Source: Streptomyces fulvoviolaceus (GTDB lineage: Bacteria > Actinomycetota > Actinomycetes > Streptomycetales > Streptomycetaceae). Taken from it: DNA of 64,000 nucleotides. Where the stretch lies: positions 124,001 to 188,000 of the forward strand of contig NZ_JOEY01000001.1 in NCBI RefSeq assembly GCF_000718165.1, in the 5' to 3' direction. The translations under genes and the position numbers were made by a program. Below, piece after piece: positions 16,052 to 25,126 of the stretch. The notes beneath the pieces were generated by a model. It did no database searches and was not told the origin of the DNA. It was given only the letters and a program-made list of their open reading frames with translations. Position 1 is the stretch's first letter. Each line of letters opens with the position of its first letter.

Positions 16052-16564
16052 ATGACAAGTGAGCTGCTCGACCGGGCCCTCGTCGAGGAGGCCACGAAGA
16101 AGTCCGGCCTCGTCTGGGTCCAGGGGCCCGGCGCCCCGGCCCGTGCCCTGTGGCATGTGTGGCACGAGGGTGCGGCATGCATGGTCGGCGACGGGCCCGG
16201 GGAGCAGCCGCTGCCGGGGCTGACCGACGGGGCCGAGGCCGAGGTGACCGTCCGCAGCAAGGACAAGGGCGGTCGGCTGGTCGCGTGGACCGCGAAGGTC
16301 GTCGAGCTGGCGCCGGAGTCCGAGGCCTGGGAGGCGGCGGTCGGCGAGCTCAAGGGCAAGCGGCTGAACGCGCCCGACGGCGAGGCGATGACGGGCCGTT
16401 GGGCGCGGGAGTGCCGGGTGTTGCGGCTGGAGCCGACTGGGACGAGCGCAGCCCTGCCCGACGGCGACCTGGCCGAGGCGCCGCTGCCGACGCCGGCGAC
16501 GACCCGTCAGCCGATCCCCGCGGGACTTCCGCGGCTGCTGTTCAAGAAGCGCAAGCGGGGCTGA
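16052..16564 (+). CDS. Conserved protein, split-barrel-like
   Basis: 170 residues from ATG 16052. It begins with a short helix (L-V-E-E-A-T-K-K-S-G-L-V-W-V), then a beta-rich section (A-L-W-H-V-W-H, A-A-C-M-V-G-D-G) and a charged segment A-E-V-T-V-R-S-K-D-K. This resembles pyridoxamine-phosphate-oxidase-like split barrels seen in actinobacterial hypothetical proteins, without clear cofactor residues. The C-terminus is basic (F-K-K-R-K-R-G). It starts 23 bases after corA, so it is probably on the same transcript. The function is unknown. Confidence 0.75.
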   Translation: MTSELLDRALVEEATKKSGLVWVQGPGAPARALWHVWHEGAACMVGDGPGEQPLPGLTDGAEAEVTVRSKDKGGRLVAWTAKVVELAPESEAWEAAVGELKGKRLNAPDGEAMTGRWARECRVLRLEPTGTSAALPDGDLAEAPLPTPATTRQPIPAGLPRLLFKKRKRG

Positions 16565-16583
16565 CCGGCTGGCTCCTGGGACG

Positions 16584-17333
16584 TCAGGACGCCGGCAGCG
16601 CCTTGCCGTAGTCCACCGTCTCACTCTGCTTCGGTTCGTTCAGGGCGAAGTCCTGGCCCCAGGACGAGAAGGTCAGGGTGCCCGCGCCGCCGGCCCGGAC
16701 CAGGCGGAGCGGGTACGCCTTGCCCTTCAGGGAGACGTCCAGCGTGCCGCCGTCGCCGTCGTCGCCGGTGATGCGGATGGTGGGGGTGCCCGCCTGCTCG
16801 TGGTGGCCGTCCGTCCCCAGCGTGCCGTGGAGAGTCAGCAGACCGTCGAGGAGGACGTCCATGTCCGTGAAACCGCTGAACTTCTTGTACGAGGGGTCCC
16901 CCTGCGGCACCTTCACGTACTTGCCCTCCAGCTTGTCCCCGGCCGCCGCGTCCGAGCCGTCGCCCTTGCCGTCCGCATCGGTCCAGAAGTCCGCGTCGGC
17001 CATGAGGAACAGCTGCTTGTCGATCCGCAGCAGTTCGAAGGTCGCCCCCTCCGCGGTGACCGACCCGGTGCCGCCGTCGGACTTGAGACGCATGTCGAGT
17101 CTGTACGTGCGCCCGTTGGTCACCACGTTCCCGGAGAGACGTACCGCGTCGGCGGACTCGGCGGCCTTGCGGGTCCTGGACTGGATCTGGTCGGCCGGCA
17201 GTTTGCCGACCCCGTTGGTGCCGGCGTCGGGGTCGTCACTGCATCCCGTCAGTCCCGTTCCCGTCACGACCAGAGCGCACATGGCGCTCACCAGACCGGC
17301 CCTGCGGGTACGGCCCTGGGGAATCGCAGTCAC
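16584..17333 (-). CDS. LppX/LprAFG-like lipoprotein
   Basis: 249 residues with a positively charged N-terminus, a hydrophobic core and the lipobox L-T-G-C (Cys31), so a membrane-anchored exported lipoprotein is expected. The mature part is beta-rich and resembles the LppX_LprAFG family, whose mycobacterial members carry lipids between membrane and cell surface. The central region has a Gly/Asp-rich insert. Lipid transport is an inference. It is convergent with the preceding gene, with 19 bases between the stops. Confidence 0.8.
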   Translation of the reverse strand: MTAIPQGRTRRAGLVSAMCALVVTGTGLTGCSDDPDAGTNGVGKLPADQIQSRTRKAAESADAVRLSGNVVTNGRTYRLDMRLKSDGGTGSVTAEGATFELLRIDKQLFLMADADFWTDADGKGDGSDAAAGDKLEGKYVKVPQGDPSYKKFSGFTDMDVLLDGLLTLHGTLGTDGHHEQAGTPTIRITGDDGDGGTLDVSLKGKAYPLRLVRAGGAGTLTFSSWGQDFALNEPKQSETVDYGKALPAS

Positions 17334-17543
17334 AGGTGGGGCTGCCTTTCGGTCGCGGGGCGTGAGAGGTGTACGGCAGGGTACCGGGGTCGTACGCGCT
17401 GAGCGGAGCCAGTCCGTCCGGACCGCTCACCAGGGCGTATCCGATCGGGACGGGCTAGCCTGAAGCCCACCCGAGCGGGCAATTCGGAAAAGAAGCTCTC
17501 AGGAAACACTCGAAAGACCCGTAGGAAAGAAGGAGGCGCAGCC

Positions 17544-18839
17544 ATGGCAGCCGGCGCCCCCCGGATCTTCGTCTCGCACCTCTCCGGCATCGCCGTCTTC
17601 GATCCGAACGGCGACCAGGTGGGGCGCGTACGCGATCTGGTCGTCATGCTGCGCGTCGGGCGACGGCCCCCGCGCGTGCTCGGGCTGGTCGTCGAACTCT
17701 CCACGCGCCGCCTCATCTTCCTGCCCATGACCCGGGTGACCGGCATCGAGTCCGGCCAGGTCATCACCACCGGCGTGCTCAACGTCCGCCGCTTCGAGCA
17801 GCGGCCCACCGAGCGGCTCGTCTTCGGTGAGCTGCTCGACCGGCGCGTCACCCTCGTCGAGACCGGCGAGGAAGTCGCCGTCCTCGATTTGTCGGTGCAG
17901 CAGCTCCCGGCCCGCCGGGACTGGGAGATCGACCGCGTCTTCGTACGGAAGGGGAAGAGCGGCGGCGCCTTCCGGCGGGCCAAGGGCGAGACGCTGACCG
18001 TCGAGTGGTCCGCCGTCACCGGCTTCTCCCTGGAGGAGCACGGACAGGGCGCCGAGAGCCTCCTTGCCACCTTCGAGCAGCTGCGCCCCGCCGACCTCGC
18101 CAACGTCCTGCACCACCTCTCCCCCAAGCGGCGTGCCGAGGTCGCCGCCGCCCTCGACGACGACCGCCTCGCCGACGTACTGGAAGAGCTCCCCGAGGAC
18201 GACCAGATCGAGATCCTCGGCAAGCTCAAGGAGGAGCGTGCCGCCGACGTCCTGGAGGCCATGGACCCGGACGACGCCGCCGACCTGCTCTCCGAGCTCC
18301 CCGAGGAGGACCAGGAGCGGCTCCTGAGCCTGATGGAGCCCGCCGACGCGGCCGACATGCGGCGCCTGATGTCGTACGAGGAGCGCACCGCGGGCGGCCT
18401 GATGACGACCGAGCCGATCGTCCTGCGGCCGGACGCGACCGTCGCCGACGCCCTCGCGCGCGTGCGCAACCCCGACCTCTCCCCCGCCCTCGCCGCCCAG
18501 GTCTACGTCTGCCGCCCGCCCGACGAGACGCCGACCGGCAAGTACCTCGGCACGGTCCACTTCCAGCGGCTGCTGCGCGACCCGCCGTACACCCTGGTCA
18601 GCGCGATCCTCGACGACGACCTGCAACCCCTCGACCCGGACGCGGCGCTGCCGCTGGTCGCCGGGTTCTTCGCGACGTACGACATGGTCGCGGCGCCCGT
18701 CGTGGACGACTCCGGGTCGCTCCTCGGCGCGGTGACCGTGGACGACGTCCTGGACCACATGCTGCCCGAGGACTGGCGGGAGACGGAGTTCCACCTGGAC
18801 GGGGACGAGGTCGAGGGGGTGGCTCCGCATGGCTCCTGA
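17544..18839 (+). CDS. MgtE N-terminal/CBS domain protein with PRC barrel
   Basis: 431 residues from ATG 17544 after AGAAGGAGG. The order of parts is a PRC-barrel-like N-terminus (I-F-V-S-H-L-S-G, then D-L-V-V-M-L), an MgtE_N superhelix (R-P-A-D-L-A-N-V-L-H-H-L, followed by repeated D-x-A-D-x-L units) and a CBS pair (G-L-M-T-T-E-P-I-V-L and the final V-D-D-V-L-D-H-M-L). There is no membrane domain, so it is not a transporter itself; it is probably a soluble Mg2+/nucleotide sensor. The downstream DUF1003 gene overlaps by 11 bases, as in Rv1232c-Rv1231c. Confidence 0.92.
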   Translation: MAAGAPRIFVSHLSGIAVFDPNGDQVGRVRDLVVMLRVGRRPPRVLGLVVELSTRRLIFLPMTRVTGIESGQVITTGVLNVRRFEQRPTERLVFGELLDRRVTLVETGEEVAVLDLSVQQLPARRDWEIDRVFVRKGKSGGAFRRAKGETLTVEWSAVTGFSLEEHGQGAESLLATFEQLRPADLANVLHHLSPKRRAEVAAALDDDRLADVLEELPEDDQIEILGKLKEERAADVLEAMDPDDAADLLSELPEEDQERLLSLMEPADAADMRRLMSYEERTAGGLMTTEPIVLRPDATVADALARVRNPDLSPALAAQVYVCRPPDETPTGKYLGTVHFQRLLRDPPYTLVSAILDDDLQPLDPDAALPLVAGFFATYDMVAAPVVDDSGSLLGAVTVDDVLDHMLPEDWRETEFHLDGDEVEGVAPHGS

Positions 18840-19413
18840 GCGCGAGAGCACCCGCGAGCGCAGCCCCGCCGGCGCCACGGCCGCCACACGCCCCCGGGCC
18901 CGGCTCGACCAGCCGCGCCCGCCCCGCCGCAGGCTGCTGCCCGAGTGGGACCCGGAGGCCTTCGGACGGCTCTCGGAGCGCATCGCGCGGTTCCTCGGCA
19001 CCGGACGGTTCATCGTCTGGATGACGATCGTCATCATCGCGTGGGTGCTGTGGAACATCTTCGCGCCGAGCGACCTGCGCTTCGACAACTACCCGTTCAT
19101 CTTCCTGACGCTGATGCTGTCCCTCCAGGCCTCCTACGCCGCCCCGCTGATCCTGCTCGCACAGAACCGGCAGGACGACCGCGACAAGGTCAACCTCGAA
19201 CAGGACCGCAAGCAGAACGAGCGGTCGATCGCGGACACCGAGTACCTGACCCGCGAGATCGCCTCGCTCAGGATCGGCCTCGGCGAGGTCGCGACCCGTG
19301 ACTGGATCCGCTCCGAACTGCAGGACATCGTGAAGGAGCTGGAGGGGCGGCAGGACGGGCATGTCGTATTCCCGGCAGAACGGTCGGCCCGACGTGACGT
19401 AGACGACCGGTGA
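18829..19413 (+). CDS. DUF1003 family membrane protein
   Basis: 194 residues starting inside the end of the CBS gene (11-bp overlap), implying translational coupling. The N-terminus is Arg/Pro-rich. Two membrane helices follow (F-I-V-W-M-T-I-V-I-I-A-W-V-L-W near residue 65 and F-I-F-L-T-L-M-L-S near 90), then a long charged, probably coiled-coil cytoplasmic region containing L-L-A-Q-N-R-Q-D-D-R-D. DUF1003 proteins are uncharacterised. The constant pairing with the CBS protein suggests the two act together at the membrane. Confidence 0.92.
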   Translation: MAPERESTRERSPAGATAATRPRARLDQPRPPRRRLLPEWDPEAFGRLSERIARFLGTGRFIVWMTIVIIAWVLWNIFAPSDLRFDNYPFIFLTLMLSLQASYAAPLILLAQNRQDDRDKVNLEQDRKQNERSIADTEYLTREIASLRIGLGEVATRDWIRSELQDIVKELEGRQDGHVVFPAERSARRDVDDR

Positions 19414-19456
19414 CGGGCATCCCGGGCCCCCGGTGCGGCGCCGTACCATCGTCCTT

Positions 19457-20590
19457 ATGGCTAGCGAAGACGCTGTGCGTGAAGCACTGGCGACGGTGAA
19501 CGACCCCGAGATCAACCGACCCATCACCGAACTGGGGATGGTCAAATCGGTGGAGATCGGTGCGGACGGAGCGGTCGCGGTCGCCGTGTACCTGACGGTC
19601 TCCGGCTGCCCCATGCGCGAGACGATCACGCAGCGGGTGACCGAGGCGGTCTCGCGCGTCGAGGGCGTCACCCGCGTCGATGTCGAGCTCGACGTGATGA
19701 GCGACGAGCAGCGCAAGGAACTGGCGACCGCGCTGCGCGGCGGGACGGCCGAGCGCGAGGTGCCCTTCGCGAAACCGGGCTCGCTCACGCGCGTGTACGC
19801 GGTCGCCTCCGGCAAGGGCGGCGTCGGCAAGTCCTCGGTCACGGTGAACCTGGCGGCCGCGATGGCCGCGGACGGCCTGAAGGTGGGCGTCGTCGACGCC
19901 GACATCTACGGCCACTCCGTGCCGCGCATGCTGGGCGCCGAAGGCCGTCCGACCCAGGTCGAGAACATGATCATGCCGCCGTCGGCGCACGGCGTGAAGG
20001 TCATCTCGATCGGCATGTTCACCCCGGGCAACGCCCCGGTCGTCTGGCGCGGTCCGATGCTCCACCGCGCGCTGCAGCAGTTCCTGGCGGACGTGTACTG
20101 GGGCGACCTGGACGTGCTGCTCCTCGACCTCCCGCCGGGCACCGGCGACATCGCCATCTCGGTGGCCCAGCTGGTCCCGAACGCCGAGATCCTGGTCGTG
20201 ACGACGCCTCAGCAGGCGGCGGCGGAGGTGGCCGAGCGGGCGGGTTCCATCGCCGTCCAGACCCACCAGAAGATCGTCGGTGTGGTCGAGAACATGTCCG
20301 GCCTCCCGTGCCCCCACTGCGACGAGATGGTCGACGTCTTCGGCACCGGCGGCGGTCAGAGCGTCGCGGACGGCCTCACCCGCACGACCGGCGCCACGGT
20401 CCCCGTCCTCGGCTCCATCCCCATCGACGTCCGCCTCCGCGAGGGCGGCGACGACGGCAGGCCGGTGGTCCTGACCGACCCGGACTCCCCGGCGGGCGCG
20501 GCCCTGCGCGCGATCGCGGGGAAGCTCGGGGGACGGCAGCGGGGTCTTTCGGGACTGTCGCTCGGGATCACTCCCAGGAACAAGTTCTAG
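19457..20590 (+). CDS. mrp: Mrp/ApbC-type Fe-S cluster carrier P-loop ATPase
   Basis: 377 residues from ATG 19457. An N-terminal MIP18/DUF59 domain (residues 1-90, with S-G-C-P-M) is followed by the ParA-like ATPase: deviant Walker A G-K-G-G-V-G-K-S-S near residue 120, V-V-D-A-D-I-Y-G, and L-L-D-L-P-P-G-T-G-D. The C-P-H-C motif near residue 280 is the cluster-binding pair used at the dimer interface. The family assembles and transfers [4Fe-4S] clusters. It is conserved beside the sigma/anti-sigma/HtrA/TatB group in mycobacteria as well. Confidence 0.95.
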   Translation: MASEDAVREALATVNDPEINRPITELGMVKSVEIGADGAVAVAVYLTVSGCPMRETITQRVTEAVSRVEGVTRVDVELDVMSDEQRKELATALRGGTAEREVPFAKPGSLTRVYAVASGKGGVGKSSVTVNLAAAMAADGLKVGVVDADIYGHSVPRMLGAEGRPTQVENMIMPPSAHGVKVISIGMFTPGNAPVVWRGPMLHRALQQFLADVYWGDLDVLLLDLPPGTGDIAISVAQLVPNAEILVVTTPQQAAAEVAERAGSIAVQTHQKIVGVVENMSGLPCPHCDEMVDVFGTGGGQSVADGLTRTTGATVPVLGSIPIDVRLREGGDDGRPVVLTDPDSPAGAALRAIAGKLGGRQRGLSGLSLGITPRNKF

Positions 20591-20604
20591 GTAACCCCAG
20601 GGGC

Positions 20605-20649
20605 GTGGGGAACTGCGCGACCAGCCACATACGGCCCGCAGTTCCCCAC
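20605..20649. terminator. Bidirectional terminator/intergenic repeat
   Basis: GTGGGGAACTGC pairs perfectly with GCAGTTCCCCAC across a 21-base loop containing GCGACCAGCCACA, between convergent mrp and the next gene. The sequence belongs to a common Streptomyces 3'-end repeat type; a related form is at 63783. Confidence 0.8.
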
Positions 20650-20662
20650 CCACCGCAGCGCG

Positions 20663-21337
20663 CTATCCGTACACGCTGATGTCCTTGATCATCGCGAAGC
20701 CCAGGCCGTACGCGCTCATGCCTCTCCCGTACGCCCCCACGTGCACCCCCTCCTGGGTCGAGCCGGCCAGTACCCAGCCGAACTCGGACTCCCGGTAGTG
20801 GAAGGGCGTCGGGACGCCGTCGACGGGCAGGGACAGCGTCGACCAGTCCGCCCCTTCCAGGTCGTCGGCCAGAGCCCATGCGGTCTCGGTCTGCTGTTCC
20901 AGCCAGTCGTCCCGCAGGGTGTGGTCCATCTGACCGGGCCAGGTGAAGGACAGCAGCCCCACACCGGCCAGCCACGCCGCCGAGGAGACCGACGTGGCCT
21001 CGAGCAGCCCCGTACCGTCGGCGCTGCGCCGGGACGGATTCGCGGCCACGGTGACGACGACCGCGAACTTCTCCTTGGGCTCGCCCGCGGCGGCCCCGAC
21101 TGCGTACTCGTTCTTCACGGAGGGCTCGTCGCCGTGCCCGATCGACCCGTGTTCGACGGCCCCGTCGGCCGCCGTACCCACCTGCATCAGCCAGCGCGCC
21201 CCCGTGAAGGCCTCATCGAGGCCGTACCACGGGAAGGGCGCCAGCAGGTAGCCGTCGACCGTGCGCCGGGCGGAGGGGACCTGTTGTCCACCCTCCGCGG
21301 CCGGCGCCTGCGCGACTGCCCGACTCGTCGTCTCCAT
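20663..21337 (-). CDS. Conserved protein of unknown function
   Basis: 224 residues from ATG 21337, which has a GAGGAGG site upstream; the frame stays open to 21529 but the extension looks non-coding. It has a soluble alpha/beta character with several Trp residues (F-P-W-Y-G-L, G-A-R-W-L-M) and no signal peptide or membrane helix. The N-terminal 25 residues are Ala/Gln-rich. I do not recognise a domain. It lies between mrp and tatB in an otherwise conserved block. Confidence 0.75.
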   Translation of the reverse strand: METTSRAVAQAPAAEGGQQVPSARRTVDGYLLAPFPWYGLDEAFTGARWLMQVGTAADGAVEHGSIGHGDEPSVKNEYAVGAAAGEPKEKFAVVVTVAANPSRRSADGTGLLEATSVSSAAWLAGVGLLSFTWPGQMDHTLRDDWLEQQTETAWALADDLEGADWSTLSLPVDGVPTPFHYRESEFGWVLAGSTQEGVHVGAYGRGMSAYGLGFAMIKDISVYG

Positions 21338-21537
21338 GTGCCCGGACGCCTCCTCGATCTCGTCGGACCGGACGGCCCGCCCCCCTTCGGGCGTACTCGT
21401 ACGGTCCTGACAACAACTCGGCAGCATAGCCACCCCACCGGGACCAGCAGCGAAACCGACCGGCGCGTGGGTCGCCCGGAGGACGGGTTCAGGCCGTACG
21501 AAGTGGCTGCGGGGTATGAAACACATCACGCACGACA

Positions 21538-21564
21538 GAGCCGCACGTCGCTGACGTGCGGCTC
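21538..21564 (-). terminator. Terminator hairpin after tatB
   Basis: GAGCCGCACGT pairs with ACGTGCGGCTC across a short loop, 20 bases past the tatB stop. Confidence 0.85.
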
Positions 21565-21583
21565 CAGAGTGCGGTGACGTCGG

Positions 21584-22024
21584 TCAGGTGGCGTCCGCGT
21601 CGAAGATCGGGCGGTCGTCCTTGCCGTCGTCCTCGGGCTTCTTGGTCATGTCGATCCGGCCGCCCGACGAAGAGGGCGACGAAGACGACGAGGACTCCGA
21701 CTCACGACCGTGGACGGCGTCGGTGACCTCGGCCATCTCCTTCTTCAGGTCGAAGCCGTTGCGGATCTCCTTGAGACCCAGCTCGTCGTTGTCCATCTGC
21801 TTGCGGATGAAGGCCTTGGGGTTCAGGTCCTCGAACTCGAAGTCCTTGAACTCCGGGCCCAGTTCGCTGCGGATGTCCTGCTTGGCGCTCTCCGAGAACT
21901 CCCGGATCTTGCGGATCGTCCGCGTGACGTCCTGGATCATCTTCGGGAGCTTGTCCGGGCCGAAGACGAGCACGGCGAGGACAACGAGCGTCACCAGCTC
22001 GAGCGGTCCTATGTCATTGAACAC
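21584..22024 (-). CDS. tatB: Sec-independent protein translocase TatB
   Basis: 146 residues from GTG 22024 (F-N-D-I-G-P-L-E-L) behind AAGGAG. The N-terminal transmembrane helix V-T-L-V-V-L-A-V-L-V-F-G-P-D-K-L-P is the Tat hallmark, followed by an amphipathic helix and a long charged, Ser-rich tail. TatB recognises twin-arginine substrates with TatC in the cytoplasmic membrane. It lies downstream of the HtrA-like gene, as in the mycobacterial sigE-rseA-htrA-tatB group. Confidence 0.93.
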   Translation of the reverse strand: MFNDIGPLELVTLVVLAVLVFGPDKLPKMIQDVTRTIRKIREFSESAKQDIRSELGPEFKDFEFEDLNPKAFIRKQMDNDELGLKEIRNGFDLKKEMAEVTDAVHGRESESSSSSSPSSSGGRIDMTKKPEDDGKDDRPIFDADAT

Positions 22025-22247
22025 CTGAAGCTCCTTGCGATGTCCTCGGTCCTCGGCCCTCGGTGGTCTGCGTGGGTCTTCCGTGGTCCGGGCCGGGTCC
22101 ACGGTACCTGCCGATCCCGTACGACCGGTACTGTCCCGTGGGCTCCGACTCCGGGCGGGTGGGCTGTTTTCCGCGTTGTTTGCCTCGTGGGACGGGGTTT
22201 GCGGGCCCGCCTGTGAGGTTTCTGTCAATCGGTTCTCTTAACCGCTC

Positions 22248-24032
22248 TTAATCGCCGTCCGAGGAGCCGAGCACCAGGGAGATGGTCATCTCCTTGCCGG
22301 CGCGCTCCACGGTGAGCTCGAGGCGGTCGCCGGGGCGGTGCGCGCGGGTCTTGACGATGAGCTCGTCGCCCGAGTGGACGCGCTGGCCGTCGACCTCGGT
22401 GATGACGTCGCCCGGCTTGATGCCCGCCTGGTCGCCGGGGCCGCCCTCGGTGACCCCGGCGCCGCCGTCGCTGCGCTTGGTTCCGACACGGGCGCCGTCG
22501 CCCGTGTACTCCATGTCGAGGGTGACGCCGATGACCGGGTGGGTCGCCCTGCCGGTGTTGATCAGTTCCTCCGCGACGCGCTTCGCCTGGTTGACGGGGA
22601 TGGCGAAGCCGAGCCCTATGGAGCCGGACTGACTGCCGTCGACACTGTCGCTGTCGGCGGAGCGGATGGCGGAGTTGATGCCGATGACATGGGCCTTGGC
22701 GTCGAGGAGCGGTCCGCCGGAGTTGCCGGGGTTGATGGGCGCGTCGGTCTGCAGGGCGTCCACATACGACACGTCGCTCCCGTCGGCGCTGTCGCCGCCA
22801 GCCGTGATGGGCCGTTCCTTGGCGCTGATGATGCCGGAGGTGACGGTGCCCTCCAGGTCGTAGGGGGCACCGATGGCGACGACGGGGTCGCCGACCTGGA
22901 CGTTGTCGGAGTTGCCGAGGGTCAGGGGCTGCAGGCCGCTGACGCCGCTGACCTTGACGACGGCGAGGTCGTAGCCGCTGTCGCGCCCGACCACGGTGGC
23001 TTTCGCCGTGTCCCCGCTGTGGAAGGTCAGGGAGATCTCGCCGTCCTCACCGGCGGGCTCCACGACGTGGTTGTTGGTGAGGATGTGGCCGCGGTCGTCG
23101 AGCACGAAGCCGGTTCCGGTGCCGGACTCCTCGGCGCCGCTCACATGCAGGGTCACCACGCTGGGCAGGGCCTTCGCGGCGATCCCGGCCACGCTGTCCG
23201 GGGCCCGCCCTGCGGGCTCGGCCCCGGCCTGCGGCAGCTCCACGTGCTCTACCCCGCCGTTGCGCTCCAGATAGGCCCCCACGACCCCGCCGACGCCTCC
23301 GGCGACGACAGCGAGCAGTACGGCCGCACCGGCCAGGGTCCTCCTGAGCCGCTTGCGCCGCTGGTCCGTGGTCGCGACCGCCGCGCCGTTCTGCTGGAGG
23401 GGGCCGTTGACGGGGGCCCAGGGGTCGTAGTTCTGCCAGGGGGTGGGGGCGGGCACGCCTGCGGCCGACGGCGGGACCGGTGCCTCGTACGACACGGGCG
23501 GCGCGGGCGTCTCGGGCGGCGCCGGTATCGCCGTGCCGTGCGCGGGGGTGGTCGCCGGGTGCTGGATGGGCGGAGCGGGGGCCCAGGGGCCCGGCACGCC
23601 GTACGGCGGGGTGCTGTGGGGGTTGGGGTCGTCCAGGGGCTCGGGATGGGCGGCAGGGGGCTCGGCGGGGCTCTCCGGGGCGAGGTTCTCGGCGGGCTCG
23701 GCGGCGGGCGCGGTCACCGAGGCGTCTTCCGTCGGCGGAACGGTCGCCGGCACGGGCCGTTGCAGCTCGAAGTCGCCGTTCGCGTCGGCCGCCGTCTGCG
23801 GAGCCCTGAGCTCGAAGTCGCCGTCCGTGCCGGTCAGGTCCTGCGGAGGCCTCAGTTCGAAGTCGCCGTCGGCAGCGCGGGCTTGTGTCACCGCGTCCGC
23901 GGTCGGGATCGGCGCCTGCTGCGCCCCGGTCGTCTCCTCGGGCGACGGTGTGTCCCCCTCCGCCGGCCCCGAAGGGTCCTGCGGCCGAGGTCGGCTCCAC
24001 CACTTCGCCTTCGTGGGCTTCCCCTCGTCCAT
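22248..24032 (-). CDS. HtrA-like membrane-anchored serine protease with PDZ domain
   Basis: 594 residues from ATG 24032 behind GGGGAG; ATG 24065 is possible. The first 250 residues are cytoplasmic, Pro/Glu-rich, with three G-D-F-E-L repeats. A single membrane helix follows (A-G-A-A-V-L-L-A-V-V-A-G-G-V-G-G). The trypsin-like domain carries the triad: His in N-N-H-V-V, Asp in G-Y-D-L-A-V-V, Ser in G-N-S-G-G-P-L-L. A C-terminal PDZ domain (G-D-V-I-T-E-V-D-G-Q) follows. It degrades or refolds damaged envelope proteins and probably belongs to the adjacent sigma factor's regulon. Confidence 0.93.
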   Translation of the reverse strand: MDEGKPTKAKWWSRPRPQDPSGPAEGDTPSPEETTGAQQAPIPTADAVTQARAADGDFELRPPQDLTGTDGDFELRAPQTAADANGDFELQRPVPATVPPTEDASVTAPAAEPAENLAPESPAEPPAAHPEPLDDPNPHSTPPYGVPGPWAPAPPIQHPATTPAHGTAIPAPPETPAPPVSYEAPVPPSAAGVPAPTPWQNYDPWAPVNGPLQQNGAAVATTDQRRKRLRRTLAGAAVLLAVVAGGVGGVVGAYLERNGGVEHVELPQAGAEPAGRAPDSVAGIAAKALPSVVTLHVSGAEESGTGTGFVLDDRGHILTNNHVVEPAGEDGEISLTFHSGDTAKATVVGRDSGYDLAVVKVSGVSGLQPLTLGNSDNVQVGDPVVAIGAPYDLEGTVTSGIISAKERPITAGGDSADGSDVSYVDALQTDAPINPGNSGGPLLDAKAHVIGINSAIRSADSDSVDGSQSGSIGLGFAIPVNQAKRVAEELINTGRATHPVIGVTLDMEYTGDGARVGTKRSDGGAGVTEGGPGDQAGIKPGDVITEVDGQRVHSGDELIVKTRAHRPGDRLELTVERAGKEMTISLVLGSSDGD

Positions 24033-24136
24033 GCTCTCCCCACAGCTGACCGCGGCACGGCTCATCGGCAGTGGCCGCGGGTCGTCGACTCCCCTGTGGA
24101 TTCAACCAGGTTCGCGCGCCGCCGCGCAGAGGCCGG

Positions 24137-25126
24137 TCAGCGAGGGGTGGCAGAAGGGGCGGAGGTCGCGTCGGGTACGCGTGTGGCGAGGAGGTCGGGG
24201 GTGGTGAGCTCCGGGTTCGTGGACCAGGAGGTCAGGGTGAGCGGCGGGGTCGCGCTGAGCGGACGTATCAAGGGGGACATCGCGGCGGCACCGGCCATCA
24301 CGGGGGCCGTGAGGGTGTGGACGACCGCGTCCTGGACCTGGCCCGTGGCAGGGGCCGGCACTCCGGGCAGCAGCGGTGCGGACACCTGGGTCGGGGTGAC
24401 CGGGGAGTCGCCGAGCATCCGCTGGCCCTGCTCCTGCGCGAGCAGCGGGCCGACACCGCGGCGCCGCTGGCCTTCGGGCGCCGTCGCGGATCCCGTGCCC
24501 TGGCTGCGCGCCGGGGTCACATTGCTGCCGGCCCCGGTACCGGAAGCGCGCGAGTCCGCGGTGTCAGTTGGCGCACCCGTAGTGACGCCGCCCAGCGCGA
24601 TCGCGGCCAGCGACACCGCCCCGGCGGCGACGAACGCGAAGCGCATGCCGCGCGAGGCCGACCGCTCGGCCTCGTGACGGCTGACGTCGTGGATGCGGAA
24701 GCCGCGGTCCGGTGCGGACGGCAGCACGGAGGCGTGCGCGGCGGCGGGTACATAGCCGAACTCGAACCGCTCGCCACGCTTCGTTCCGAAGACCCCGGCG
24801 GCCCCGGGCCGTCCGGAGAGTCCGGCGAAGCCTCCCCCGCCGAACGGCGAGCCGTCGCCGTCGTCGGAGTCACCTCCCCCGGGAAGGCCCTGGAGGCGGG
24901 CGAGGAAGCTCTCGGAGGGCGGGGGCGGTGCGGCCTCCGCGAAGACGTTCTTCAGTCGGCGCTGTGCGTCGGCCTCGGCCTTGCACTTGGCGCAGGTGGC
25001 CAGATGCGCGAGGACGCGGTCCCGCGACTCATGACCGAGCTCACCGTCCACCAGGGCGGCGAGTCGATCTCCCAGATGCTGCTCCGCGAGGTGTCCCTCG
25101 CCGGGTTTGGGCCGAGATCCACTCAC
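24137..25126 (-). CDS. rseA: Anti-sigma factor with zinc-binding (ZAS) motif
   Basis: 329 residues from GTG 25126, overlapping the sigma gene's stop by 4 bases (GTGA), so the two are translationally coupled. The N-terminal anti-sigma domain has H-L-A-T-C-A-K-C, the H-x3-C-x2-C ZAS motif. A membrane helix ([16 protein letters not shown]) lies mid-protein, followed by a Pro/Thr/Ala-rich outer region without a known domain. It should hold the ECF sigma factor at the membrane and release it on stress. It corresponds in position to mycobacterial RseA. Confidence 0.9.
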   Translation of the reverse strand: MSGSRPKPGEGHLAEQHLGDRLAALVDGELGHESRDRVLAHLATCAKCKAEADAQRRLKNVFAEAAPPPPSESFLARLQGLPGGGDSDDGDGSPFGGGGFAGLSGRPGAAGVFGTKRGERFEFGYVPAAAHASVLPSAPDRGFRIHDVSRHEAERSASRGMRFAFVAAGAVSLAAIALGGVTTGAPTDTADSRASGTGAGSNVTPARSQGTGSATAPEGQRRRGVGPLLAQEQGQRMLGDSPVTPTQVSAPLLPGVPAPATGQVQDAVVHTLTAPVMAGAAAMSPLIRPLSATPPLTLTSWSTNPELTTPDLLATRVPDATSAPSATPR

